Assembly: GCF_024713975.1 (NCBI RefSeq)
Contig: NC_091111.1
Location: forward strand, 20,297,501-20,361,500
DNA length: 64,000 bases
From: Paralichthys olivaceus
Taxonomy: Eukaryota > Chordata > Actinopteri > Pleuronectiformes > Paralichthyidae
Direction: 5' to 3'
The translations under genes and the position numbers were made by a program. Below the pieces are notes generated by a model, which saw only the letters and a list, made by a program, of their open reading frames with translations, was not told the DNA's origin and ran no database searches. Each line of letters opens with the position of its first letter. Position 1 is the first letter of the stretch. Positions 40,141 to 51,240 of the stretch are shown here, piece by piece.

Positions 40141-40905
40141 AGCCTTCAGCATGAGTTGACCCCGGATCCACTGCAACCACAGAACTCACTGCAGGATGAG
40201 CCAGAGAGGATCATGGGATCCAGAGACTTCATGGACTCAGGGTCGACCCAGAACTGTGGGATTCTCCACAACAGAGAAGAACCATCAACTGAGCCAGTGG
40301 ACGATCCTGATAACCAGCAGAGACAACATGTCCCCATCATTTCTGACTGACCATCACCTCCACAGTCACACATCATGTCTTTCTTCCCCAAAAGTCCAAA
40401 TGCAGAACAGTAGTTAACATATTGATGAAGAATCCTCCACCTGTAGCTCCTCCTCCTCTAATTGATGCTCCAGTGGTTGTATTTCTATCTTTGTTCTGTT
40501 CCTATTGGTCCATTTCTGAACGAGATGTTTGTTTGCGTCTCCTTGAACAGCTGTTTCACAGAAAGCTTCAGGAACACATTGAATTCACAGCTGCAGGTTT
40601 ACTGAGTGTCATGAAGTCAGTCGATGCTGATCAACTTCTTACTGAGGAACTTTGTGCTGTGGGCGGAGCCTCTGCCTCATTGTTTCCAGCATTGCTCAGT
40701 TGAAGTTTTATTCTGGTTCAACGTCTTCGATCGTCAGATGTTCGTTTATGGTGTGAACCTCAGTATCTTCTCTCAGCTGAAGGTGTCTTCAACCTGCGGA
40801 AGAAAGAGCGACTACACCATCAGTAACTGGAAGATAATGAATAAGATTAGACAGTTAAGTGCTCCACCACAGTTTAAAACATTTAAAACTTGGTGTAAAT
40901 GATTC
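40141..40905 (+). other. Unassigned ORF cluster, possible small gene or gene remnant
   Basis: Three adjacent frames look more coding-like than their surroundings. 40151-40350 is acidic and Q/P-rich (LQDEPERIMGSRDFMDSG) and is preceded by an acceptor-like CCTTCAG. 40422-40703 contains SERDVCLRLLEQLFHRKLQE and LLSVMKSVDADQLLTEEL. 40741-40902 is basic (SDYTISNWKIMNKIRQ) and ends in TGA. They are in different frames, so splicing or decay would be needed. AATAAA follows near 41104. I do not recognise the family. Confidence 0.3.
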
Positions 40906-41599
40906 TGTTTCCAGTCTAATTTTAATGTCGGGGCTTGTGGACATTTGATGACACCACAGGAGCAGGATGGAGCCAAGTTGTGTTTTTATGTTGTTTTATT
41001 ATGTCTGAAGCTTTGGTCTCCAGTTCCTTCAGTAGTGTCGGATTCTGCTTCAAACTTTTCCTTCACTGGAATAATGTAAACATACTTAAATCTCTCACAT
41101 GTTGAATAAAGCCACTGATGCTGTTAAATTGACCAGCTCACGTTCTCTGCTGCTGTAATCTGATCATCTGCAGACGCATGCATTAATATTTCTAACTCAA
41201 CTGAGGAGATCGATTGCATGATCTGTACTCCTGCTTTTCTAATTGGACTTGATTGAACTACTCGTTATCGACTCAGTCAAACCAGATTGATTGTGACGTA
41301 AGTGCCAGCTCTAATGTTCAACCTGCTTCAACTGCTTCTCAATAGATCGACCAAGTTCCTCCAGTGAACATGAACACTGCTGGCTCAACAGAAATATGAC
41401 TTATTAAATGAATAAAGATCACGTGAAACAACATTTCTACATTTTAATCAGTGGAAAAGATTTAAATGTATTTGTTTGGTAAACAGACAGCTGTCAAATG
41501 TCCTGCTGCTCTTGTGAAGAGACTCAAAATGAGTCTTTTCTGACGCTCAACCAACCAAACAAAAGTTTAAATCATCGTAAAAAACACGAAGTCGAAGGA

Positions 41600-42950
41600 A
41601 GCAGAATAAAACAAACTTCAGTTTATTATTGATTGTTTGTTCTTTCTAGTTTATTATTGATTGTTTGTTCTTTCTAGTTATTATTGATTGTTTGTTCTTT
41701 CTAGTTATTATTGATTGTTTGTTCTTTCTAGTTTATTATTGATTGTTTGTTCTTTCTAGTTTGTTATTGATTGTTTGTTCTTTCTAGTTTGTTATTGATT
41801 GTTTGTTCTTTCTAGTTTATTATTGATTGTTTGTTGTTTCTAGTTTGTTATTGATTGTTTGTTCTTTCTAGTTTATTATTGATTGTTTGTTCTTTCTAGT
41901 TTATTATTGATTGTTTGTTCTTTCTAGTTTATTATTGTTTGTTCTTTCTAGTTTATTATTGATTGTTTGTTCTTTCTAGTTTGTTATTGATTGTTTGTTC
42001 TTTCTAGTTTATTATTGATTGTTTGTTCTTTCTAGTTTATTATTGATTGTTTGTTGTTTCTAGTTTGTTATTGATTGTTTGTTCTTTCTAGTTTATTATT
42101 GATTGTTTGTTCTTTCTAGTTTATTATTGATTGTTTGTTGTTTCTAGTTTGTTATTGATTGTTTGTTCTTTCTAGTTTATTATTGATTGTTTGTTCTTTC
42201 TAGTTTATTATTGATTGTTTGTTCTTTCTAGTTTATTATTGTTTGTTCTTTCTAGTTTATTATTGATTGTTTGTTCTTTCTAGTTTGTTATTGATTGTTT
42301 GTTCTTTCTAGTTTATTATTGATTGTTTGTTCTTTCTAGTTTATTATTGATTGTTTGTTCTTTCTAGTTTATTATTGTTTGTTCTTTCTAGTTTATTATT
42401 GATTGTTTGTTCTTTCTAGTTTGTTATTGATTGTTTGTTGTTTCTAGTTTATTATTGATTGTTTGATCTTTCTAGTTTATTATTGTTTGTTCTTTCTAGT
42501 TTATTATTGATTGTTTGTTGTTTCTAGTTTGTTATTGATTGTTTGTTCTTTCTAGTTTATTATTGTTTGATCTTTCTAGTTTATTATTGATTGCTTGATC
42601 TTTCTAGTTTATTATTGTTTGTTCTTTCTAGTTTATTATTGATTGTTTGTTCTTTCTAGTTTGTTATTGATTGTTTGTTGTTTCTAGTTTGTTATTGATT
42701 GTTTGTTGTTTCTAGTTTATTATTGATTGTTTGTTCTTTCTAGTTTATTATTGTTTGTTCTTTCTAGTTTATTATTGATTGTTTGTTGTTTCTAGTTTAT
42801 TATTGATTGTTTGTTCTTTCTAGTTTATTATTGATTGTTTGTTCTTTCTAGTTTATTATTGATTGTTTGTTGTTTCTAGTTTGTAATTGATTGTTTGTTC
42901 TTTCTAGTTTATTATTGTTTGATCTTTCTAATTTATTATTGATTGTTTAT
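41600..42950 (+). repeat. 27-28 bp minisatellite ending TTTCTAG
   Basis: About 50 copies of TTTATTATTGATTGTTTGTT followed by CTTTCTAG, with shorter 21-bp variants lacking GATTGTT. Each unit looks like a pyrimidine tract plus AG. Confidence 0.96.
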
Positions 42951-43359
42951 ATTGAACATATTTCTCTCACTCAGAAGCTGCAGCTTAGTTTCTGAGAAGT
43001 CACGTGACTGAGAGGAAAAGAGGGAGGGAGACAGAGGGAGGGAGACAGAGGGAGGGAGAACATCACTTTATATAACATAGTGAGGTTGTGTTCTCTTATG
43101 ACGTAGATTATCATAACGACACAATCTTCAGACCCAAGTTCACAACTTTTCAAAATAAAAGCTCAATCATGCAGCTCAGTATAAAACAACAAAACAAACG
43201 TTGTACTTTGAATGAATGAAATAAACATTTGCGGTGTCACGTTACTTCCTGTTTCCTGTCATTTATCTTCGAACAAAAACTCTGATTAGATTTTGTTGTG
43301 AACCATAGACTGTATATAAAGAGTTTAGACTTTTATTTTGAAATGCCAGGTGGTTTGCT

Positions 43360-43469
43360 CCGCCGTTTCACTTTTATTTTGTCGACCAATAAAAAAGCAC
43401 TTCCTCCTTCAGCAGAATAAAACAGAGAGAGAGACATCAGAGCAGAAGAGACTCGAGCACATGAAGCAG
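43360..43469 (+). promoter_or_regulatory. Inferred promoter and exon 1 of the ApoL-fusion gene
   Basis: A G/A-rich leader ends ATGAAGCAG|GTGAGT (donor at 43470). Upstream are CCAATAAAAAAG (about 43386), a possible TATA element, and TTTCACTTTTATTTT (43366-43380), whose reverse strand has AAAAGTGAAAC, an IRF-type AANNGAAA core. Joined to the acceptor at 47539, the ATG at 43461 opens a short uORF. This exon is inferred from signals only. Confidence 0.4.
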
Positions 43470-43549
43470 GTGAGTGTGTGTCTGTCCTTCTGTGGTGGAC
43501 AGGGACATTTTGTCTGGTCCTCACTAATCCAATGGACTGTTTGAGGGTT

Positions 43550-44765
43550 TAGGTTAGAGTTAGTTTAGGTAAGAGTTAGAGTTAGTTTAGGTTCCAGTTA
43601 GTTTAGGTTAGAGTTAGAGTTAGTTTAGGTTAGAGTTAGTTTAGGTTCCAGTTAGTTTAGGTTAGAGTTAGAGTTAGTTTAGGTTAGAGTTAGTTTAGGT
43701 AAGAGTTAGAGTTAGTTTAGGTTAGAGTTAGTTTAGGTTAGAGTTAGAGTTAGTTTAGGTTACAGTTAGTTTAGGTGAGTTAGAGTTAGTTTAGGTTAGA
43801 GTTAGTTTAGGTTCCAGTTAGTTTAGGTTACAGTTAGTTTAGGTTAGAGTTAGAGTTAGTTTAGGTTAGAGTTAGTTTAGGTTACAGTTAGTTTAGGTTA
43901 GAGTTAGAGTTAGTTTAGGTTACAGTTAGTTTAGGTGAGTTAGAGTTAGTTTAGGTTAGAGTTAGTTTAGGTTCCAGTTAGTTTAGGTTACAGTTAGTTT
44001 AGGTTAGAGTTAGAGTTAGTTTAGGTTCCAGTTAGTTTAGGTAAGAGTTAGCGTTAGTTTAGGTTACAGTTAGTTTAGGTTCCACTTAGTTTAGGTTAGA
44101 GTTAGTTTAGGTTAGAGTTAGTTTAGGTTAGAGTTAGAGTTAGTTTAGGTTAGAGTTAGTTTAGGTAAGAGTTAGAGTTAGTTTAGGTTCCAGTTAGTTT
44201 AGGTTAGAGTTAGTTTAGGTTACAGTTAGTTTAGGTTAGAGTTAGAGTTAGTTTAGGTTACAGTTAGTTTAGGTTAGAGTTAGAGTTAGTTTAGGTTCCA
44301 GTTAGTTTAGGTTACAGTTAGTTTAGGTTAGAGTTAGAGTTAGTTTAGGTTACAGTTAGTTTAGGTGAGTTAGAGTTAGTTTAGGTTAGAGTTAGTTTAG
44401 GTTCCAGTTAGTTTAGGTTAGAGTTAGTTTAGGTAAGAGTTAGAGTTAGTTTAGGTTCCAGTTAGTTTAGGTTAGAGTTAGTTTAGGTTCCAGTTAGTTT
44501 AGGTAAGAGTTAGAGTTAGTTTAGGTTCCAGTTAGTTTAGGTAAGAGTTAGCGTTAGTTTAGGTTACAGTTAGTTTAGGTTAGAGTTAGTTTAGGTTCCA
44601 CTTAGTTTAGGTTAGAGTTAGTTTAGGTTACAGTTAGTTTAGGTTCCACTTAGTTTAGGTTAGAGTTAGTTTAGGTTACAGTTAGTTTAGGTAAGAGTTA
44701 GAGTTAGTTTAGGTTACAGTTAGTTTAGGTTAGAGTTAGAGTTAGTTTAGGTTAGAGTTAGGGTT
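43550..44765 (+). repeat. 1.2-kb minisatellite (GTTAGAGTTAGTTTAG)
   Basis: Units GTTAGAGTTAGTTTAGG, GTTCCAGTTAGTTTAGG, GTTACAGTTAGTTTAGG and GTAAGAGTTAGAG in higher-order blocks. It lies just downstream of the inferred exon 1 donor. Confidence 0.96.
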
Positions 44766-44979
44766 ATGGGCCGTCAAATACATTACGTCAATGAGTTTCC
44801 TCACAACTATAGGGAGACAAGTGTTTATGTTGAGTTGAATATTTATCTATAAATATAATCGTTATTTGGGTTAATTCATATTCACAGTGTTGTTTGTTCT
44901 TTCTAGTTTATTACTGATTATTTATATTGAACATATTTAACTAACTCTGAAGCTGCAGCTGAGTCAGGAGACAGAGAAT

Positions 44980-45722
44980 GAGAGGGGAGGGAGGGAGGGA
45001 GAAAGAGGGGGTGAGAGAGAGAGAGAGGGAGGGAAGGGGAGAGACAGAGAGAGAGAGGGAGGGAGGGAGGGAGGGGGAGAGACAGAGAGAGGGAGGGAGG
45101 GGGAGAGAGAGAGGGAGAGACAGAGGCAGGGGGAAAGACAGAGAGAGAGAGAGGGAGGGGGAGAGACAGAGAGAGACAAAGAGAGGGAGGGGGAGAGACA
45201 GAGAGAGAGAGAGAGAGACAGAGGCAGGGGGAGAGACAGAGAGAGAGAGAGGGAGGGGGAGACAGAGAGAGACAAAGAGAGGGAGGGAGGGGGAGAGACA
45301 GAGAGGGAGGGAGGGGGAGAGACAGAGAGAGCGAGGGAGGGGGAGAGACAGAGAGAGGGAGGGAGGGGGAGAGACAAAGAGAGGGAGAGGGAGAGACAGA
45401 GGCAGGGGGAGAGACAGAGAGAGAGAGAGAGAGGGAGGGGGAGAGACAGAGAGAGGGAGAGACAGAGAGAGAGAGAGGGAGGGGGAGTGACAGAGAGAGA
45501 CAAAGAGAGGGAGGGAGGGGGAGAGACAGAGAGAGAGAGAGGGAGAGACAGAGGCAGGGGGAGAGAGAGAGAGGCAGGGGGAGAGACAGAGAGAGAGAGA
45601 GGCAGGGGGAGAGACAGAGAGGGAGGGGGAGAGACAGAGAGAGACAGAGAGAGGGAGGGAGGGGGAGAGACAGAGAGAGGGAGGGAGGGGGAGAGACAGA
45701 GAGAGGGAGGGAGGGGCAGATG
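44980..45722 (+). repeat. Purine-rich GA/GGGA array
   Basis: About 740 bp of GAGAGACAGAGAGAGGGAGG-type words. All plus-strand purine. The long R/E/G frames are artefacts. Confidence 0.96.
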
Positions 45723-46119
45723 TTGATTGTTTTAAAACCTTTATTTATAAATACAATTAAAAAATCATGACACTAAATAGAAGCAACAAACACTGACTCT
45801 TCACTTCAAAGGAATGTTGAAGTCGTCTTTGATGCACCATCCATCAACAGAAGCCTCCATGTTGTTCAACAATAACAACTCTGGCCTCGACCGAGGAGAG
45901 AAAACAGGAAGTGCTCCCGCCCTGTCTTTCCCTCCACTTTGCTCTGTCTGCTGCCGAACATTTTGTTCTCTCCTACTTTCGAGTTGAGCAGCTGCCTCTT
46001 CGAGGCGTCAGCTCTCTTGTAGTAGATAAGATAAGATAAAGTTAAGGTGTTCTGAGAGCATGTTGTTTATAACAAAATGGACACTCGTTAGAAACAGGAT
46101 TAAAAACAGATATAAAAGC

Positions 46120-47450
46120 GTTTACAGCAACAGCACCATGTAAAATCCTCCGTTGTAGATGTGTTTCTTTGTTTTAATAGGTTTTACTCTCCTGTCCACA
46201 TCCAGTTTCTGTCTCCACACTGTGTCCGCTGTGTGCATGTCCACCAGTTTACAATCTGTTCCACATAACAAGGGTCCCGAGGTCCCCTGCAGATTCGGTG
46301 CGAAGCCCAGTTCTGTAAAAGGAGTTTCCTCTCCATCTTGACCTCCTCCTCCGTCAGTCCCTCAGCCCACCTGCTCAGGTGCTCCTGCTCTGCTGAATGG
46401 ATTTCATGCCATTTCCTCTTTGCTAATCTTCCTTTTATTTCTTCCACAACCCCTCCCAGTTTTTCTGAACTAGGTTTTCTTTCCCAACATACACACCAAG
46501 ATATTTAAAACCATTCCTTTTCCAGGTCAACCCCCCCCCCCCCCTCCAGCTCCCCACTGCTAATGCTTCGCTCTTTTCCCAGTTGACCTTTGCTGCTGAA
46601 TTAATACTGAAGTCTTGGACAGTGTTCCCCAGCTGGCTGATCTCCTCTTGGTTGTTAATAAAAACAATGTCGTCAGCATAAGCTGATAAAAAGTGACTCT
46701 TCAACTTTGGCTCTGATTTTGCACAACACGGGTTCAATGGCTAGTGCATACGGCAGCCCTGAGAGGGAGCCGCCCTGTCTCACCCCCCTGTGCACTTTAA
46801 AAGGTGTCCTCAGACCTCCATTAATTATTTTAATACACTCTCAATGTCTTGGTACAAAACCTTGATCGTAGCCATGAGACCTGGGCTGAGGCTGAAACTC
46901 TCCAGAGTTTTCCAGAGGTAAAGGTGCTGAACCCGGTCAAAAGCCTTTTCCTGGTCTATAGAAATGAGACCAGTTTTTACACCCAAAGAACTAGAAATGT
47001 CCAAAATATCTCGAATTAAGGACACATTTTCCAGGATAGACCTACCAGGCACACAGTAGGTCTGGTCTTGGTGGATCACTTGGTCCATCACCTCTCTCAG
47101 GTGGTTTGCCAGCACATGGACAGGTTCTTGTAGTCTGTGCAGAGGAGGGACACAGGACACCAGTTCTTAATCTCCTGTCGGTCTCCTTTTTTGGGCATGA
47201 GAGGATTCACTGCTCTCCTGCAGCTTATCGGCAGCAACGTCTCTAAAACTCTCATTAAAAACGTTTAAAAGATCTCCGCCCATCTCGCTCCAGAACTCTT
47301 TGTAGAACTCTACAGGAATCCTGTCAATACCAGGGGCTTTCCCCTCCTCCACTCTGAGCTTGGAGAGCAGGTTCAGCTCCTCACTCCTGTTGAGAATCAT
47401 GTGGATCTGTCTTCTCTGTAACTCCACATGTTTCAGCAGAGATGTTAAAT
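46120..47450 (-). mobile_element. Tx1-type (L1 clade) LINE fragment, reverse transcriptase region
   Basis: On the minus strand 47160-46825 encodes DQTYCVPGRSILENVSLIRD and LISIDQEKAFDRVQHLYLWK, and 46737-46435 encodes AYADDIVFINNQEE (the YADD catalytic box) and NGFKYLGVYVGKE. 47427-47167 carries the upstream part (GIDRIPVEFYKEFW). These are RT motifs of Tx1-like non-LTR elements. The three parts lie in different frames with at least two frameshifts, and neither the endonuclease part nor a clear 3' end is present, so it is a dead 5'-truncated copy. It sits in the inferred intron 1 of the ApoL-fusion gene, in opposite orientation. Confidence 0.85.
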
Positions 47451-47576
47451 CGTCTTCATGTAAACATGACTGAATGTGTTTGTCTCTTTAAAGACAAACA
47501 TTCTCTCTCTAACCTGACGTCTGACCTTTGTCTTCCAGCCTCCCGTTGATCTCACTGACAAACTTCTGGAAACATC

Positions 47577-50500
47577 ATGACCACCGCTGACGAGCTGCTG
47601 GACCAGATCTTCTCCTGGATCGAACAGAGGAGGCGCTGTGCGGACCAGCTGATCAAACTGGCCGTGGAGCTAGAGTCCCTCACGCAGAAATGTAAAGGTG
47701 GTGAATGTGTGGGCAGCTCGGTGGCTGTGGTGGGGGCTGCGTGTGTGATGGGCGCAGGCATCACTTTCCTCACTGGCGGAGCAGCTGCTCCATTTTTAGG
47801 TTTGTTAGGATCAACATATTTAGGAGCAGGTGCCATCATCTCTATAACAGCTAAACTCATCGAGCACTTCATGTCCAGCGACACCATGAAAGATGCAAAG
47901 AAAATTGAAGAGAACAGCAACAAATGTGCAAGAAACATTCAGCAACTGTTCGAGAAACTAAAGGCTGAAAAGACGGCAGCGAACAGATTCCCCAATCCGG
48001 ACGATGTGGACAGACACATTCTGACTGACATTCTGAGAGCTGTGGCGAGACGAAGTGGAGTGAGGACGAAGATCGACTTCAGAATGGTCGGCGACGAGCC
48101 GTATTTGTCTTTTGGTGGAGGGCCACAAAACCTGGCGTGTGATCCCATGTTAGGCCACGGCATCGGCCACAGCCTCCCTATAATGGTGACAGCCGCTGGA
48201 TTTTTAACAATTTTCACGCTCCGCGCCAGTGGGAAGAAATGTAACTTTTTGTTTGCTAAAGGAGCTCAGCAGCTGATCAAGGAAATATCTGTGACTGGAA
48301 TGAAAACAGTGCTCAAAGGAGGCAGCATGGTGAGATCAACTTCCTGTATTCACACACTTCTCTTATTCCTTTCTTAAAGCTCCAGTGAGTCAGATTCAGG
48401 TGAAAGGATCTATCAGCAGAAATCTAATGTAGAATCATCCTCATGATGTTTTCACGAGTTCGTTTCATCTAAATTATATGAATTGTAGTTTTCTTTACCC
48501 CAGAAAATACCTTTTATATTTAAACACTTTATATTTACATACTTTATATTTATATACTTTATATTTACATGGAGGGGACCCTCTCTACAGAGGCCTCCAT
48601 GTTCTTTACATTAGTCCAGACTGAACAAACTAAAACCTTTTGAGTTTTGATGACGACTGAAGCTGCCGCAGGTTCTTCTTCATGTTTGGAAGGAGGGGGG
48701 GAGGGGAGGGGTGTTCAGCTGCAACATGACACTTCACCACTAGATGTCACTGAATTCTACACACTAGACCTTTGATTGAATGTTTTTAATGAAGGATAAT
48801 TTGATCATCTGATAATTAATCCTTTACTGATCTGTTTCCATCAATCATCAGGTTGTGGGAGGAGCCATTGGAATGGCATTTGCACTTCCTGAGGCGATCG
48901 ACAACTGGACAGACCTGATCAAGAACAATAACGTGACTGAAGCTAGCCAATCCCTGCGAGACACAGCCAAGGCGATCAAAAAGATGACGCGGACCCTGAG
49001 TGATCAGTTTGAAGATATGAAGTAAGTGATTCTCAGTTTCTGCTCCTGCAGGTTTGTTTCCTCAGGTAAAGAGCTGCAGCGGGAGTCCGACAGGTCAACA
49101 CGTCCAAACCACTTCTACAATGTGACCTTCACCTCTCATCAGTTTGATCAATATTCTTCCATGTTGTGTTGGTACATCAGGTTTTGATGCAATTTAATAG
49201 AAAAGCATCATCATTTATAACTGCAAACCAGCAACCACAGAGCAACACCTTAATGAAACCTGTTAGCAGCTAAAGCTGTTTTCAGGCGTGTTCCTCACGT
49301 GTTCTGTCTGTGAGAACTAATGTCAGTGTCTCTGGACATTTTCTGGAACTTTTCCTGCAGCCTCTAGTAAAATTTCAGAGTGACACCAGAAACTTTACCA
49401 AGTTCCCCTGGTATTTAAGCTGGACACCACAGCAACCACCTAGCAAAATCCTGTAGCAGCCAATTAACTAACTGTCAATGATGAATTTTTGCATCATCAC
49501 ACCTTCACATCCTAATTGATCTATTTTCATTGTCACCATTAATAACTTATTATAATTCACTGCCTTATTTGCGATATAATATATTCATTTTTCAGTCATT
49601 ATGTAAAGTAAAGCCTCACAGAGCTCAGTTATTACATTTTTATTCCAGGTGCTGAAACTTTGCATCTGTAGACTGCTTTGTGATTTAAAGGCAGTATTGG
49701 CTGAGGTGTGTCCCTGAGGTACGGACTCTCAGGGTTTATATGACATAGGCTGAAGAACCAAACGTACTATACCTTTCAGTCCCTCCTCCGGCATGGCAGC
49801 AAACCAAGCATGACCATGCAACACCACCTGGTGGCTAAACTAGACACCGTGCAGCAACAAGCTTGTGACCAGTCAGACAACTCAAGTCACTGTCCTGTAA
49901 ACAGACAAACATCCAGCTCTTACAAGAGTTTGCTCAACACAACTGGTCATTTATACGTGGGTTTAGCACAGTGCAGTAATAGAGCATTTGTATCTACAGC
50001 AGATATGCAGCAGGGGGCACTGTTGTCAGACACACAGCAAGAGCCAGAAAGAAACATGGTCAAACAACCAGATTCAGATGCTCTAATAAAATCAACCTAG
50101 AGTAGATAGAAACGCCAGCTGCCCTAAAACAATGCTACCCTAAAGTACAGCAACAGTATGTATAACCAACTATAGCTGCATCCACTTATGGCTAAAGCTA
50201 GCAGCATCTGAGTGGACAAGGAAGGCAACGACAATCAGAGAATTCTCTATTTCAGTGTAAAATGTGTTTGCAGTCGTGCTAACTGGACCTGTTTTATTCA
50301 CAGGCGGATGCTTGAGGAGATGGAAAAAGAACAACGTGAGCACAAGGAAACTTTAGCCAAAGTTAAGCGCAGCATTGAAAACCCAGAGAGAAGCTTTGAA
50401 GAGAAGCAAATATTATTAATGTTTGCCATGAAAACATGCCAGAATGAACAGGTGCGACAATGGCTGAGATGGAATTCAGGGTCGGAGACTTTCTTCAAAC

Positions 50501-51240
50501 TTGTGGATTTGTTTAAGTTAATGCAAAAAGAAATCATGCAGAAGTCAGATGAGGACGAGTCTGATGATGAAGACGACGAGAGTGAAGTGGACATCATCTT
50601 TGTGGCTCACGGATCGATCAGAGACTCCAAGATTCCAGCTTCCTGTCTGCTGCCTCTGTCCAACATCAAGGACGTGCTCCTGTATTCTCCCTGGAACTGT
50701 CTCCTCGCTGCTCCGGCAGCGTACGACATCGCTACGGGACTCATACAACCTAATCACAGAAAGTTTTTATGTAATACAAAAAGTGGCTGTGAAATTCCTC
50801 ATGAAAGACACGTGCCCGGGAAACTGCCAGATGACTGGAACTCAATGAAGGAAGCAGACCAGATTCCCAACATCATGGTCAGTACTCTCAGGGTTCCACA
50901 AGATGGTGCATGGAGGGCTGTAGTCCGTCTCACAGAAGAATATGGTAAACCAGGGAGAGGCCGTGTTGTCATCCCGTTCATCCTCCCTGGTCTGACAGTG
51001 AGAATCCCGTTCTACATCGTCACCTGGGTCATGTCTCTGGTGCTGTCTTTCTTCCAGATCCAAGCCACTGTTCATCTCGCCGCCTGTCTGGGCGATAAGT
51101 CTACAAAGAAGTTTTCCAGAGGGTTCCTGGAGGAACAGTACTCCTACACTATTGACAACAGCGCGATGACATCAGCAGCAGCCAGGGTTCCCATCAGACA
51201 CGTACAGCTGTACAGGAACTTTCAGGCCATGTTTGATTAG
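47577..51240 (+). CDS. Apolipoprotein-L-like domain fused to an unassigned C-terminal domain
   Basis: Three coding exons join in frame (47577-48329, 48852-49021, 50304-51240) to about 619 residues. The N-terminal third resembles ApoL family pore-forming domains. It has a helical lead (LLDQIFSWIEQRRRCADQLI), then a glycine-rich hydrophobic hairpin (AACVMGAGITFLTGGAAAPF; GLLGSTYLGAGAIISITAKL) at about residues 45-100. Further on is a second hydrophobic pair (SLPIMVTAAGFLTIFTLRA; VVGGAIGMAFALPEAIDNW) and a closing helix. A charged linker (EDESDDEDDESE) leads to a C-terminal domain of about 220 residues with VDIIFVAHGS, DVLLYSPWNC, AYDIATG, VVIPFILPG and ATVHLAACLGDKS. I believe such fusions occur as a fish multigene family, but I know no described function. 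The HG and AC ends of predicted strands suggest a caspase/CHAT-like fold; this is speculation. It is probably membrane-active and immune-related. Confidence 0.75.
48372..48775 (-). mobile_element. MITE-like dispersed repeat with TTAAAG...CCAGTG ends, copy 1
   Basis: It starts TTAAAGCTCCAGTGAGTCAG and ends ATTCTACACACTAGACC. The internal words GAATTCTACACACTAGACC and CAACATGACACTTCACCACT match, inverted, the copy at 54520-55100. It contains about four copies of a TTTATATTTACATAC unit. It lies in intron 2 of the ApoL-fusion gene. Confidence 0.75.
49022..50303. other. Intron 3 of the ApoL-fusion gene
   Basis: It contains a dispersed repeat shared, inverted, with 32885-32960 (CTCTGGACATTTTCTGG; CCTGCAGCCTCTAGT). 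The open frame at 49810-50100 is Q/S-rich, unmatched to any family, and not supported as an exon. Confidence 0.55.

Larger units (their letters stand above)
37987..41590. other. SOX11-like 3' region and intergenic sequence
   Basis: 38000-39200 probably holds the SOX 3' UTR (AATAAA near 38550). Further on are possible DNA-transposon remains (39705-39870) and an unassigned ORF cluster (40141-40905, followed by AATAAA near 41104). No confident gene. Confidence 0.5.

Noticed and set aside
44964-45726. R/E/G-rich and S/L/P-rich frames
   Set aside because: Purine array translated on each strand.
49810-50100. 96-residue plus-strand frame in the ApoL-fusion gene
   Set aside because: No family resemblance, no acceptor or donor that keeps frame with flanking exons; exons 3 and 4 join without it.
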